Positions 12,505 through 23,734 of a stretch of DNA of 64,000 bases are shown one piece after another. The DNA comes from Eutrema japonicum (taxonomy: Eukaryota > Streptophyta > Magnoliopsida > Brassicales > Brassicaceae), in contig BSQW01000014.1 of NCBI GenBank assembly GCA_030161315.1, forward strand, positions 48,420,545 to 48,484,544, in the 5' to 3' direction. The position numbers and the translations under genes are program-made. The notes beneath the pieces are model-generated. The model did no database searches. It was given only the letters and a program-made list of their open reading frames with translations, and was not told the DNA's origin. Position 1 is the first letter of the stretch. Each line of letters starts with the position of its first letter.

Positions 12505-13022
12505 ACGACCTGACGACCGACGACCCGACTTGACGACCGGCAACCGACGACCCGACCTGGCGACCTGACGACCGGCGACCGACGACCCGACCTGACGGCC
12601 GACCTGTCGACCCGACCTGACGGCCGACCTGGCGACCCGACCTGACAGCCAGACCTGTCGACCCGACCTGACGGCCGACCTGGCGACCCGACCTGACGGC
12701 CAGACCTGTCGACCTGACCTGACGGCCGACCTGAACATGACGACCTGACCTGACGGCCGACCTTGCGACCTGGCGACCCGACCTAACGGCCGACCTGACG
12801 ACCCGACCTGACGACCGACGACCCGACCTAACGACCGGCGACCGACGACCCGACCTGACGGCCGACCTGGCGACCCGACCTGACGGCCGACCTGACGACC
12901 GACGACCCGACCTGACATGACGATCGGCGACCGACGACCCGATCTGGCGGCCGACCTTGCGACCCAACCTGACGACCGACGACCCGACCTGACGACCGGC
13001 GACCGACGACCCGACCTGACGA
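12505..13022. repeat. GC-rich minisatellite inside the solo LTR
   Basis: About 500 bp are built from GACC-based units such as CGACCTGACGGCCGACCTGG, with a higher-order period near 25 bp and shorter variants. The base composition is strikingly unlike the surrounding AT-rich DNA. Long open frames on both strands across this block are composition artefacts (Arg/Gly/Ser/Val-rich on minus, Asp/Pro/Thr-rich on plus). Confidence 0.85.
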
Positions 13023-13443
13023 GCTCCCATCTCTCCAGCTCTTTCTCCTACCCGCCTCAGCAACGAACTACGAATGGCTTGATCCCCAACCCGGGGTACG
13101 TAGGCAGCCCTCCGGGCACATCTATAAATCACCTCTTCCTCCTCATTTGCTGATCGGAATGCAACCGGCTCTATCTTAACAGAAAATCCCCGAACCTCCC
13201 CGATACAAATTGATTTGTAGGAGACGTGCTCAAACACGTTCCAACATCGCTAATATAACAATAAATCTGATTCGGTATACTTATCTCAATCGAAACGGAG
13301 ACGACATCATAGAGATCATAGATTTGAAACGGAGACGGCGATGGTCTCTCAACGGAAACAGAGCAAAGTTCGAGACGTCAAAAACGAAACGGTGTTGATT
13401 AGGGTTTTTACTAGGTAGCTAGGGTTTTGCTCAGGTGACTAGA

Positions 13444-13460
13444 ATTTCGTGCTGATAATG
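13444..13460 (-). other. Copia primer-binding-like site
   Basis: Next to the 5' LTR the minus strand reads TTATCAGCACGA. Plant Copia elements commonly use an internal part of initiator Met-tRNA as primer, and this position and sequence fit that pattern. Confidence 0.5.
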
Positions 13461-13642
13461 TGTTGTGAATAAAAGAGAGAAGGGAAATTGATGTGTCTTA
13501 TTCCATGAATAAAGAGAGGTATATATAGGTTTACATAGACTTGGAGAGCAAGCTGAATAAGGAGAATAAGAAAACCGAGAATATTCTAAACCTCTTAGAA
13601 TATGGACCTTATAATGGGCATCCATATAATTAATTCATAACA
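13461..13642 (-). repeat. Copia 5' LTR
   Basis: This is the partner of 7344-7525 and has the same length. The divergence between the two copies (several substitutions and small indels over 182 bp) shows the insertion is not recent. Confidence 0.9.
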
Positions 13643-13686
13643 TGTTAACTTTTTTTTACGTCTCAACACCACAACAAATTATTTTG

Positions 13687-13830
13687 TATGGATGGCAATT
13701 AGGGCCAAAGTCCGAGGGTCGGTCCGGCCCGGCTCAGAAAAACACCTGGTTCAAGCTTAAATAAATAAGCCAAAAAATTTGGGCCAAGTCCAATCGAGCT
13801 AGTGGGATTTCGGGTTTAAGTCCCATCGGA
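13687..13830 (+). mobile_element. Fragment resembling a hAT-type terminus
   Basis: It begins TATGGATGGCAATTAGGGCC and continues with CGGTCCGGCCCGG. This resembles the left end of the hAT-like element at 60083 (TAGGGATGTCAATCGGGC then CGGTCCGGCC). No matching right end or target duplication was found, so it is probably a truncated copy. Confidence 0.35.
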
Positions 13831-13859
13831 CCCGTGCCATCGGGAATCCATCGGTTATA

Positions 13860-14990
13860 TTAAATAACCGCTTTAGTTTTTGATCAATTTTAGTTTCACG
13901 GTTAAATTTCGCGGTTTATTTCAGGATCCCTCATAAATCCCTCAGAAATTTCCGAGGGATTTCCGACGGGCCGTGAAATTGCGTTGGTATCGCGATTTTA
14001 ATTTTTGTTTCGATCAATTTTGGTTTCGCGGTTTAATTTCGCGGTTAATTTCACGATCCGTCAGAAATCACTCAGATATATCTGAGGGATTTTCGACAGA
14101 CAATGATATTTTTAGAGTTTATACTTAGCATTTATTGAGTGTAAACCCATAAAATATCAGGATCCGTCGGAAATCCCTCGGTCCGTTCCGAGGGATTTCC
14201 GACGGGTTTAGTGTTTATGGTACATATTTTGAAGATTTCAAAACATTTAGAGGTAAATAGCAACTAGTGTTACATAATAATAAAGAAAACTTTATTAACC
14301 AAACAAAATAAGATATTTTGGATTTCTTAACAATCGATCGATGAACGAGTTCAAGGTTTCATAAAAACACATAGAACATATAAGAACTTTTATGTGTCCG
14401 ATGATGGTTTCAATAAAAAACTACAAAATGTTCGATTTTTAAAAACATTTCACAGAAAATAGTTCTTATTTGTTACTTCTACATTTATCAAGAACGAACA
14501 AGTTCAAAATCCGTCAAATTTGAGGTAAAATACCCTAAACGGTCGAAAATCTCTCGAAAATATCCGAGGGATTTCCGACGGATTTGATTTTCCCCTTATC
14601 AGTTTTAGCCGAGAGAATTTTTCACACCTCTCGGCTAAAACTGATCAGGGGGAAAATTCTCTCGGCTAAATCTGAAACTCTGGATCCCTCGGAAATCCCT
14701 CCGAAATTCCCTCCAGAGTTTCAGTTTTAGTCGAGGGAACTTTTCACACCTCTCGCCTAAAACTGATCAGGGGGAAAATTCTCTCGGCTAAAACTGGAAC
14801 TCTGGATCCCTCAGAAATCCCTCCGAAATTCCCTCCAGAGTTTCAGTTTTAGCCGAGAGAACTTTTCACACATCTCGGCTAAAACTGATCAGGGGGAAAA
14901 TTGTCTCGGCTAAAACTGATCAGGAGGAAAATTCTATCGGCTAAAACTGGAACTCTGGATCCCTCGGAAACTCTCTCAAATAAAACTATC
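13860..14990. repeat. CACTA-1 subterminal repeats with hairpins
   Basis: Short motifs such as GAGGGATTTCCGACGG recur in both orientations. From about 14560 to 14990 a unit of about 125 bp repeats three times. Each unit carries an inverted repeat of CAGTTTTAGCCGAGAG, and the first pair (14598-14615 with 14628-14645) is a perfect 18-bp stem with a 12-nt loop. In En/Spm such subterminal repeats bind the TNPA-type protein. Confidence 0.8.
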
Positions 14991-15305
14991 AGGTGAAAAA
15001 TTATGTCGAATAAAAATCCAAAAACCTGAAATTCTCACGGATTTAGATATTTTCCATGTTTTTTACCCGAAAATGCTAAGTGCTAAACATCAAAAGGTGA
15101 AAAATAGGTTTTTATTTCATCAAAATGTGAAAAACATTACACATCTGCAAAGGGACCTTATATAATGTTTCTATCAGCTTAGACTCAATGAAATAAAAAA
15201 GACTCGAAACAATATGACTTATGAAAAAAAAACTGCAAGGCGTTTAATCGCCAAAATTAACTATGTTTCGAGATATAAGAAAAATACATAGATAATTATA
15301 ATTAA

Positions 15306-18300
15306 TTACTCCGAGTCCGACGAATAATCTGACGTAGCAGAATCGGAATCCTCGTCAAATTCGCCATCTCTTCCTCAAATACCTCGTAATCTCCGTCCAT
15401 GGTGAAATCAACACGAGGTCAACTTCAAGAGAATGCTCGATCGAACCTACGTTACCAATTGCATTCTCCTGCAAAGGGTCGTGCTTGGAAACACCATAAA
15501 CTCTTTCCTTTAGGTGTATCGACGTAACAGTAATCAAAGGGTCTTGCTTGTTCCTAACCCGGGGGTATCGAATGTAGGAAACCTGATCCGTTTGTGAAGC
15601 AATAATGAAAGGATCGTATTTCTGAAGTCGTCTTCGAGAGTGGACATATGTAACACCAAATGCGTCATGACGTAGACCTTCAACTGGATTATACCAATGC
15701 AGTAGAACGCAATGCACCTCAAGTCGATCATTCCCGGATAATGGACCTCCAATATTGCGCGGAGGACAGCGTAGTAGACAACTTCTTCAGATTGAGACGA
15801 TATACCCGAATTACAAGTTGTTTTTGAGCTTCCTTCCCGATGAGCCTTAAAAGCATACCCTCAGATGCAATACATCGGATAAGACTTTGCAATAAATGAA
15901 GGGCCTTTCACCATCTCAACTAACCACGTCGGAAACGAAACCCCGGTAGCAGCCATCAGACCAACCTGTAAAAATTTCATGTGGATCAATAATCGACACA
16001 ATATTTATATAAGAAAGTTATACAATTTAATTATATAATAAAGCATCATTTAACACTTACATAATATTTCAACCAATCACCAAAGTCATTTTGCTTGACG
16101 ACATCAAGCTCATCCTCTGTGTAATCTGGATACCAATCGCGTATTTGGGCCATGAACATCTTGTGCATAAACAAATGCATTAGAAAATAGCATTAGTAAA
16201 ATTAATTTGTTAACTAATTAAAAAGAAATATTTAGGTACCTCTCATATTCCAAAACGTCGTCGCAGTTTGTCATAATATACATATGCAAGTGCCTTTGCT
16301 CCTCCTCTAATAATCGCCGATCCTTGCTTTTTCCACTTAGTCGTCCAATCTGAGTAAATATATAGGGGACATAGACATGATAACTAGCTTTGTTCGCTCC
16401 ATCATCATGTCGTGCGGGGCGTCTACTTTTTGTTTGGACTTGCGCTGGAAAGTAGTAGCCGGTAAAGTTAGAAGTTTCTTCATTAATGCTCTGTACGACA
16501 ATAAAACCCTCGACTCTAGCAAGATTTTTCACCTTCTTCTTTAGGTGGATCATATAGCGCTCAAAAGGGTACATCCATCGGTATTGAACCGGCCCATCAA
16601 GTGCTGCTTCTCGAGGGAGATGAATAGGAAGATGTTCCATAACATCAAAAAAGGCAGGAGGAAATATTTTCTCGAGGTTGCAAAGGAGAACCGGTATGTT
16701 TTCCCCCAGATTTCGGATTCTGGGTGATGTAAGTGATTTCGTTCATAGATCCCGGAAGAAAGCACCGATCCCTGCATAACATACACGTTAAAATAACTTA
16801 CGTATAATGATCACAATTATAAGTTCAAAATGGTAACATACGTAATAGTGTAAATGTATATATGTACCTGCAATAGATCCATGGACGTTCATAGGAAGAA
16901 GACCTTCAAATGCAAATGGAAGGAGGCGCTGTAAGACAACATGACAATCATGACTCTTCATCCCAGAAAACTTCCCTTCTGAACTATCAACGCAATTACG
17001 AAGGTTAGATGCGTATACGCCTGGGAATTTGACACCGTGATTAATCCAATTGAAGAACTCCTCCTTTGAAGTCGCATCCAACCGGTAAGCAGGGGCAGTG
17101 ATTTCCCGTTTGCCATAATATGCAACTCCTTACGGGAACAATTATCTGGCAAGTCCAATATGGCCTTCAAATTATCTTTAGTCTTTCATTGCACATTTTG
17201 AACAGTGTTCATGATGTTGTCGAAAAAGTTCTTTTCAATGTGCATCACATCTAGATTATGGCGCATCAAATGGTCTTTCCAATATTACAAATCCCAAAAA
17301 ATACTCTTTTGTGCCAATTGTGGTACTCGCCACAACCATCAACGGGATAATGTCCATTACCCCCGCATGAAACTGTTATATCAGCACCAAAATCTCTCAA
17401 CTGAGTCATAATATAATTCTCATCTAACTCATGAGGTGGACCATAATTTTTTTTTTCTTTCTAAACAATGTTGTGCTCCGATGATATGGATGATCATGCG
17501 GTTGAAATCGTCAATGACAATCGAACCAAGAGGTCTTACGTCCGTTCTTCAATTGGAACGCATCAGTATTATCTTGACAATATGGACACGCCAGCCTTCC
17601 ATGCGTCGACCATCCAGATAGCATACCGTATGCTGGGAAATCACTTATGGTCCACATAAGTACCGCACGCATCATAAAATTCTGTTGCAGGGAAACATCG
17701 AACGCTTCAACACCATTTTTTCACAATATTCTCAACTCATAAATTAATGGCTGCAAGAAAATATCAAGGGATCTCTTAGAATGTTTTGGACCGGGGACGA
17801 GGATCGTGAGGAACAAAAGCTCTCGTTTCATGCACAAAGTTGGCGGCAAGTTGTAAGGTGTGACGATTACTGATCACAACGAATATTGCCTCCCATGCTT
17901 TCCAAAATGGTTGAATCAATCCGTAGATAACCCGAGGTATACGTTCCTTGGCTCACACGCAAAACTAGGATAAACCTCTTGAAAATGTTTCCATGCTTCT
18001 GCATATGAGGGATGCGCAATCTTTCCATCTGAGTTATGTTCTGCATGCCATCTCATAGGCCCTGCCGTGCGCTCAGATTGATATAACCTCTTCAACCTAT
18101 CAGCTAGGGGAAAATACCACATCCGTTTATGTGGAACAGGTACTATTCCACATGTATCATGATACCGAGGTTTGTGACAAAAGCGACACTTCAACCGTCT
18201 TTTCTCCAGTAGATCATACAGTTGTCGATGCAGCCATCTATCATCTGATACGGTAATCCAAGACCAGCTACAAGCTTCTGAATCTTGTAGTATGAAGCCG

Positions 18301-19069
18301 GTGAAATATTATCTTCAGGTAAGATATCTCTCACAAAATCAGCTATCGCATCAACACAATCCTCGACTAAGTTGAAATCCGTCTTTATAGCTTGCAGTTG
18401 ATAGAGGCGATATTCCATCTCTACATCCTTTGTATAATGGCTACTTAGACGCATCTAGCATATCAAAAAACTTCTGCGCTTCTAAATTTGGTTCCTCTAT
18501 CTTGTTACCATCCTCAACATGATGCGATGCTATGTTTTCACGAAACGCATCATTCACCATCTGAGTGTAACCTGCGTTTAGATCTATTTCCAGTGTTGGT
18601 TCCTCTAACCTAGTACCCGAAGTACTACCAAACCTATCTGATGTGCTACCATAGTTACCATGATATTGCACCATTGAATCAATTTCTCTATGGCTATACC
18701 AAATCTTGTAACCAGGCATAAATCCAGTCCTATATAAGTGCTTCCATAAGTACTACCAAACCTATCTGATGTGCTACCATAATTACCATAATATTGCACC
18801 ATTGAATCAGTTTCTCCGTGGCTATACCAAATCTTGTAACCATGCATAAATCCAGTCATAAATAAGTGATTCCTTACTTCCCTAACAGAGACTAATCTAT
18901 GATTCCAACATTTAGTACAATGACAATACATTTTACCGTATTCCAATGTCATGCTATTGTTTGACGCAAAGTTCATGAACTCCTCCACACCTTGTGCGAA
19001 CTCATCCGTCAATTCCTCCGTCGCGGGATCACGCGAAGGTTTGTCCATCCACGATCGAAAATAAGACAT
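15306..19069 (-). pseudogene. CACTA-1 tnp2-type transposase, degraded
   Basis: The minus strand starts at an ATG at 19069 with a transposase-associated domain (MSYFRSWMDKPSRDP, then KMYCHCTKCWNHR with its Cys pairs). It continues through tnp2 blocks (CRFCHKPRYHDTCG near 18190, RTAGPMRWHAEH near 18050, MKSHDCHVVLQRLLPFAF near 16950), a DUF4218-like block (MEHLPIHLPREA, YRWMYPFERY at 16640-16500) and a DUF4216-like end with an acidic tail and stop at 15306. Several frameshifts, stops and a 120-bp internal duplication break it. Introns may exist between blocks. It is the same order as in CACTA-2, and the product would have cut the transposon ends. Confidence 0.8.
18627..18860 (-). repeat. Internal tandem duplication in the CACTA-1 transposase
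   Basis: About 110 bp (18627-18735) recurs at 18751-18860 with a few differences. It duplicates the segment coding for GYKIWYSH and the residues around it. It adds to the damage in the transposase-associated exon. Confidence 0.8.
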
Positions 19070-19139
19070 TATTGTGTAATTTTTTTTTCTTTGTTTTTTT
19101 TTGTGAATGTTGTGAATGAGGGGGAGAAATATTTATAGA

Positions 19140-19561
19140 GAAATATTCAGCGATTTTCCGACGGATTTCCGAGGGATTTCCGACGGATGTTTAAATTTCA
19201 AACAGCTATATAACGGCTACTATTTCAAACGACTACATTAACGGATATATATCCGTCGAAAATCGGTCGGAAACTTCCGACTGCTATTTATCCCTCGGAT
19301 TTCGGTCGAACTTTCTCCACCGATTTTTGACGGCCTTCAATCCGTCGGGAATTTTCGATGAAATACCGAGGGAATACCGGCGATTATAAATTCGTCTGAA
19401 TGTCGTCGGAAATTCCTCGGAAATTACCAAGGGATTTTCGACGGACCATAAACCTTTGGGAATTATAATCGCCGGTATTCCTTAGGTACTTCGTCGGAAA
19501 TTTCTGACGAATTGAAGCCCGTCGGAAATTCCGTCGGAAATGCGGGTGTTTTCTTGTAGTG
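19140..19561. repeat. CACTA-1 right subterminal repeats and terminal inverted repeat
   Basis: Alternating forms of CCGTCGGAAATTC and CGAGGGATTTCCGACGG are packed between the transposase start and the terminus at 19561. The last bases are the terminal inverted repeat ending GTAGTG. Confidence 0.85.
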
Positions 19562-20156
19562 TTATGATTTCTCTCATACCTTTTTTCTTATTCTCTGCAA
19601 CTATGCGTTAGTAGATTTCATAGTTAGGTTTTAGAGTTTTCAAGGGAATTCATGAATTGCTAGTTTAAGATTGTTAGATAAGGAATTATCGATTGGTTTC
19701 TTCATCTATTGTTGATCTTATCGTTGGAACTTGACTCGCGACCTAGTTTCTGATCTTAGGTGTATTTACGCGCCGAAAGCGTTTGTTAAATTTCCTGAAA
19801 GAACATAGATGAGCAAAATATCATTAACCAACAGGAGTTGATGTTAATTATTGTGTTTTGTGAACTTATCAAACTCGCTTATAATGCTTTATGTTGTTGA
19901 ATTCAACGGGAATTAGTATTCATATATCTAATACATAGGGATTTAATACTTTGAGAAGAAATTGATCTAGTCTAGTGATTTGAGTTGGAGAACGATGTTT
20001 AGTGCTTTCTTTGTCTGATTTGAAGATGTTGATGGTCATTTTGCCACATATTGGTAAATGGTAGTAAACCAGTTGAAAATAGTTTTTTCACTGAAAATTA
20101 GTGGATAAGCGATGGTCAATTTAGCCATTGTTTTTTCAGTGGCCTTGTCGTGTCAG
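19562..20156 (+). mobile_element. Athila-like LTR remnant
   Basis: Segments such as CCTAGTTTCTGATCTTAGG and the region around GAACATAGATGAGCAAA match, in reverse complement, the LTR at 38538-39854 (around 39000-39090). The fragment is cut on the left by CACTA-1 and fades out on the right. No boundaries or target duplication are visible. Confidence 0.5.
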
Positions 20157-20165
20157 TTTTAACTA

Positions 20166-21710
20166 AGTCTGGGCAAATTACCTTAACCGAATAGAACCGA
20201 ACCAAACTTATCTAAAATATTGATTTTTGGTTCAAGTTCGGATAAACCAAAATATCTGATCGGTTCCTTTTTTTTTTAAAAAGGTTGGGTATCCAAACCA
20301 AACCATAAAAAATGAATAATCATAATATCCAAAATTGCAATTAAACCTAGAAATATTAGTTATGTTTAGACTCAAAATAACCCAAATATCTTAATATCCT
20401 TAGTTTTTTTTTTGTCAACTATCTTTATTTATATAAAATCAAGGTACATAAAGATACATAAAATAGTTAAAATTACAAAGCGATAAAACAACGAAGATAA
20501 TTTTTATTGATGCTTTTCTGAGAAATTTTACTCGCAAAGAGGGTATCCATCCTTCTCTTACTCAAATTCGCATTCAATCTGATGCGATCTTCATCTGTGG
20601 CTATGATCCATATTACTGATTCTTTCGATCAAAATAAGATTTGAGACTGCCAATTTTCAACGACTGTACGAATGTCGCCATACAACAAGGGTGCATCTTC
20701 CGCTCCAAACAGTCCTACCCTCCATGTTGGTTTTCATGGTGGTAATACCATATTTAGTAGAGTAAAACCACTGGAAAACATCGAACTAAAATACAAAATT
20801 CGCAAACTATCATTTTCATTGATCCTAAACTCTCCAATCCACATATCGAAAATCCAAATTACATACCCAATAAACGGAATGTCTTCACTGCCACGACGTG
20901 TTATATGTGAAAACCCTGATATGGAATCCGATGTCATATCGATTGAGACAACTAAGAATCTCATAACTATTGTTGCTTTTGAGAATCGGTGTTGGATCGG
21001 GTCGATGTCAGTCAGATTCAAGAAAAAACTGATTTTAATCTTCGAAATCCTCAGAATATCATCTCCTTCACCGATAGTGGATATGCATGGATCCCATTTA
21101 TGAACGGTTACAACGAACCAAGATAAACCGTATAGAGGGATCCCTAACGGAGTGACACCGACACAAAATCTCTTGGGTAATCGCCGGATTATGGTCGGAA
21201 AATCACTCTCCCGGATAGAGAAAAGAAAACATAGGCCTAGAAAATTAATCACTAAGGAAAACTCTTTCGTAATCAACATTCTAGACTTTATTTGAAAGAG
21301 AAAACCTAATAAAGCAAGAGTAAACAAGAGTACAGCCGACGCCGGAACCGGCGCCGGCCGGAGATTATGGCAAAAAATTATTTTGTTTGATCGCTTGTGG
21401 AGTCGCCTCGAAGAAGATGAGACGGTTTTCTTTTAGTCCCCCTATATCCTTAGTTATATTTTTAAGAATTAAAATCAAAATTATGAAAATTGAATCAAAT
21501 TTCACAAAAAGTTAGATAATCGAAATAACTGAAATAAATGAATTACTCAAAAATATTTTTGGTTCTCTTTCACATTATCCGAACCGTACCGAGAGGTATC
21601 TAAATCGAACCAAAATTTTTTGATTCCTATATGGTTTCTGAAATCCCATATCCCAAGTATCTGAAAAAACTGATCTAAACCGAACCAATTATCCTAATAC
21701 CCATACCTAA
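20166..21710. mobile_element. Small hAT-like element split by a retroposon
   Basis: The left end, TCTGGGCAAATTA followed by AACCGAATAGAACCGAACC, and the right end, CCGAACCAATTATCCTAATACCCA, are loosely inverted. The whole is flanked by TTTTAACTA on both sides (20157-20165 and 21711-21719). An 8- to 9-bp duplication suits hAT. Without the nested retroposon the element is about 0.5 kb and has no coding capacity. Superfamily assignment is an inference from target-duplication length and end similarity. Confidence 0.5.
20406..21443 (-). mobile_element. Polyadenylated retroposon of about 1.04 kb, Sadhu-like
   Basis: The insert lies between two perfect copies of ATATCCTTAGTT (20394-20405 and 21444-21455). 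Its left end is a T-run, that is, a poly(A) tail on the minus strand, and its minus-strand 5' end starts GGGGGACTAAAAGAAAACCG followed by a GC-rich CCGGCGCCGG stretch. Frames are open for 197 codons on the minus strand and 143 on the plus strand, but neither resembles a known protein. Length, tail, duplication and lack of clear coding fit the Sadhu non-autonomous retroposons of Arabidopsis. A processed pseudogene or a LINE 5'-end derivative is the alternative. Confidence 0.6.
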
Positions 21711-21719
21711 TTTTAACTA

Positions 21720-22000
21720 CCATGAGATAGTGGCTAAATCGTGATCATTTAGCCATTGAACAATTAAAGGCTTATTCGTAGCCAAATGACTAAGAAAATT
21801 TGCCCATCAATTTTTTTACCACCATCGTTTAGTCACAATTGTTTTAGTCAGAACTGGCCTGGGCCCAACAGGTCCGGTCCAAAGCATAAACTAGTGAAAC
21901 CACCGATTAAGGCATTCATTTTTATGGGCATTTTTAGTTATTGTTTTTGTAACACATTTTATCAATGTTTATAAGTAAAAAAATATTTGTAAGCACTATT
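21720..22000. other. Intergenic, no feature seen
   Basis: This is a short stretch between the hAT-like element and LINE copy 2. GATCATTTAGCCATTGA here resembles GGTCAATTTAGCCATTG at 20115, on the other side of the hAT-like element. That hints the hAT-like element may itself sit in an older repeat. Confidence 0.35.
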
Positions 22001-23482
22001 TTTTTTTTTTTTGTCGATAGCCTAAATACCTAAAACGGTTCGAAAATCCAAACTGGTGGTACCGAGTTTACAAAGGTAATATCTACTGGGTAGACACGAG
22101 TACTTCTTGCTAACTTAGCTGCCTTTGTGTTGTTTGCGCGTGAGACGAGTGAAATAGAGAGAAAAGAAAAAGCATCATTACTCTTCATGAATTTTTCTAA
22201 GTGTAAAGCAAAAGCCGGCCACTCCGCGGATGTAGACACCATCTTCACCAACTCGGAGCAGTCTGTTGCAAATGCTATTTCCGTCTTCTGGTTTGCAATC
22301 AAACAGTGCATAGCCCATATGAGTTGCACATTGTGTATCATAGTCAATTCTTCTACTTCGCAAATTTGTTGAGACCGCGAGACATCCTGATATAGCTTGC
22401 CAAATAAAGTGTCTTAATTTCGGGGAGCACTTTAGTTTTCATGTGTGAGCCTGTAAATTCGTCACATTCGGACCGTATGGGCTATTGTGGCCGGTAGTAT
22501 GATCTAATTGTTCTATTTGATAGCCCGATTTAACCGTATAACTTCCCGATTTCGTGTAGTGCCATCCAAAAGTGTCTGGTTTATAAATGCTACTTATATG
22601 CAGACCCCGAATAATCGTCACGTCTGCCTGATCAATAATGGCGTTTAACAATGCCATATTCCACGTTTGTGTCGCTGGGTCAATCAGATGATTGACCATT
22701 AGATTCATGTAATAATTATACCCCTTGCATGTTGCTGACCTCGGCATAGAAGATGGTATCCACTTGTCGTTCCATACTGATATAGAACAACATGATCCCA
22801 CTCTTTTAATCAGCCATTTGGTGACCAGAGATCTAGCTGAAATAATACTCCTCCAGCCGTACGATGGGGAGTAAGATCGTATGGGGTCCAAAGGGTCAGT
22901 GTTCCGAAAATATCGACCCTTGAAAACCCGCGCAAATAAAGAAGTCGGTTTATCCATTAATCTCCATAATTGTTTAGCCAGTAAAGCTGTGTTAAAATCC
23001 TCAACTACCCGAAAGCCCATGCCCCCATCCGATTTACTTCGACATCATTTTCTCCATGCGATCCAATGCATTCCTTTGTGTTCTCCATTTAACCTCCACC
23101 AGAATTGTGTCGCCGCACTAGTAAGTTTAGCAGTTATGGATTTGGGTAATCGAAAGCACGACATAACAAAAGTTGGCATTGCTGATACCACATATTTAAT
23201 TAAAACCTCTTTGCCCCCTTTGGATAAGAACCTTGAGGTCCATCCATTGATTCGATTGTGTTGTCTCTCTACGACAAAATTAAATATCTTAGTTTTGGCT
23301 CCTCCGAGACTTTCCGGAAGGCCCAGGTATGAGCCCATACCACCTATGCTAAAAATTCTTAGTATATGTTTAGCCTCATTTTGTACCGTCTCGTCAACCG
23401 TGTGACCGAATTGTAAAGATGATTTACCAAAATTGATTTGCTGGCCCGACACTGACCCGTACTGTTATAGTATGGTAGTATT
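22001..23482 (-). mobile_element. LINE copy 2, 5'-truncated, internally deleted
   Basis: This is the same family as 1-3545. The left end is a T-run (poly(A) tail on minus) followed by the complement of the 3' untranslated region. The insertion is flanked by TATTTGTAAGCACTATT (21984-22000) and TATTTGTAAGCATTATT (23482-23498), a 17-bp target duplication with one mismatch. The copy starts inside the end of the reverse transcriptase. Compared with copy 1 it lacks about 0.5 kb between RNase H and zf-RVT, joined near 22325. Confidence 0.9.
22439..23452 (-). pseudogene. LINE copy 2 reverse transcriptase tail
   Basis: The minus strand begins QQINFGKSSLQFGHT, continues with SYLGLPESLGGAKTKI and FVMSCFRLPKSI, then after a frame break at about 23030 with MGFRVVEDFNTALLAKQLWR and the pre-zf-RVT region. 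It matches LINE copy 1 from about 1900 down to 920. RNase H remnants (TDCSELVKMVSTSAEWPAF) lie beyond the deletion at 22130-22300. Confidence 0.8.
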
Positions 23483-23498
23483 ATTTGTAAGCATTATT

Positions 23499-23734
23499 TT
23501 ATAATAGTATTATTTGTAAGGTTTTTGTTAACAATGTTTGTGAGCTTATAAAAAAAATGTGGTTGAAAAACTCGACTATATAAGTTTAATAAATGAGTTT
23601 GTAATCAAAATTGTAAAGAGATACTTCAACTCTAAAATTTTATTTCTACAGTTTTTTTAAAAAACTTGGTTTATGAAGTTAAATTGTTTTATAAAGTTTT
23701 TAAGTGGTTTTTATATTACTATTATATGTGATTG
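23499..23734. other. Intergenic, no feature seen
   Basis: This is a short AT-rich gap between LINE copy 2 and the solo LTR. A second AGTATTATTTGTAAG just after the LINE target duplication (about 23506) is part of the host sequence. Confidence 0.4.

Larger units (their letters stand above)
12079..13246 (+). mobile_element. Solo LTR of an unrelated (probably Gypsy-type) element
   Basis: The sequence starts TGTAGG and ends CCAACA, so the ends are short imperfect inverted repeats obeying the TG...CA rule. It is flanked on both sides by TCGCT (12074-12078 and 13247-13251), a perfect 5-bp target duplication. It contains a plus-strand TATA box at 12346 and, near its 3' part, CCGGGGTACGTAGGCAGCC. 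I associate that motif with the U5 region of plant Gypsy LTRs, from memory. Two tandem arrays lie inside. No second LTR or internal region is present, so it is best read as the product of LTR-LTR recombination. Confidence 0.75.
7344..13642 (-). mobile_element. Ty1/Copia LTR retrotransposon, decayed, with nested solo LTR
   Basis: Two 182-bp LTRs (7344-7525 and 13461-13642) begin TGTTGTGAATAAAA and end TTAATTCATAACA. They are flanked by the exact 5-bp duplication TGTTA (7339-7343 and 13643-13647). A polypurine tract next to the left LTR and a primer-binding-like site next to the right LTR fix the orientation as minus. Coding remnants on the minus strand follow Copia order: gag, integrase/RT linker, RNase H end. 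The element length includes the 1,168-bp solo LTR inserted at 12079. Confidence 0.9.
13831..19561 (-). mobile_element. CACTA (En/Spm) transposon, copy 1, left end missing
   Basis: The right end closes with GGGTGTTTTCTTGTAGTG at 19561, the reverse complement of the CACTACAAGAAAACACCC terminus seen in the CACTA element at 43949. Subterminal repeats built on TCCGTCGGAAAT or CGAGGGATTTCCGACGG lie on both flanks (13860-14990 and 19140-19555). The minus strand codes for degraded tnp2-type transposase pieces between them. No CACTA terminus was found on the left, so that end is deleted or unrecognisable and the boundary is approximate. Confidence 0.8.

Noticed and set aside
12394..13237. Long Arg/Gly/Ser-rich and Asp/Pro/Thr-rich open frames
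   Set aside because: They lie over the GC-rich minisatellite of the solo LTR. They are open on both strands and in more than one frame because the repeat lacks stop codons, and nothing in them resembles a protein.
13664..13685. CACCACAAC as the missing left terminus of CACTA-1
   Set aside because: Only a partial match to CACTACAAG, with no terminal-repeat continuation and a hAT-like fragment between it and the subterminal repeats.
20672..21327. A host protein gene on either strand
   Set aside because: Overlapping frames on both strands lie wholly inside a polyadenylated retroposon with target duplications. Neither resembles a known protein.
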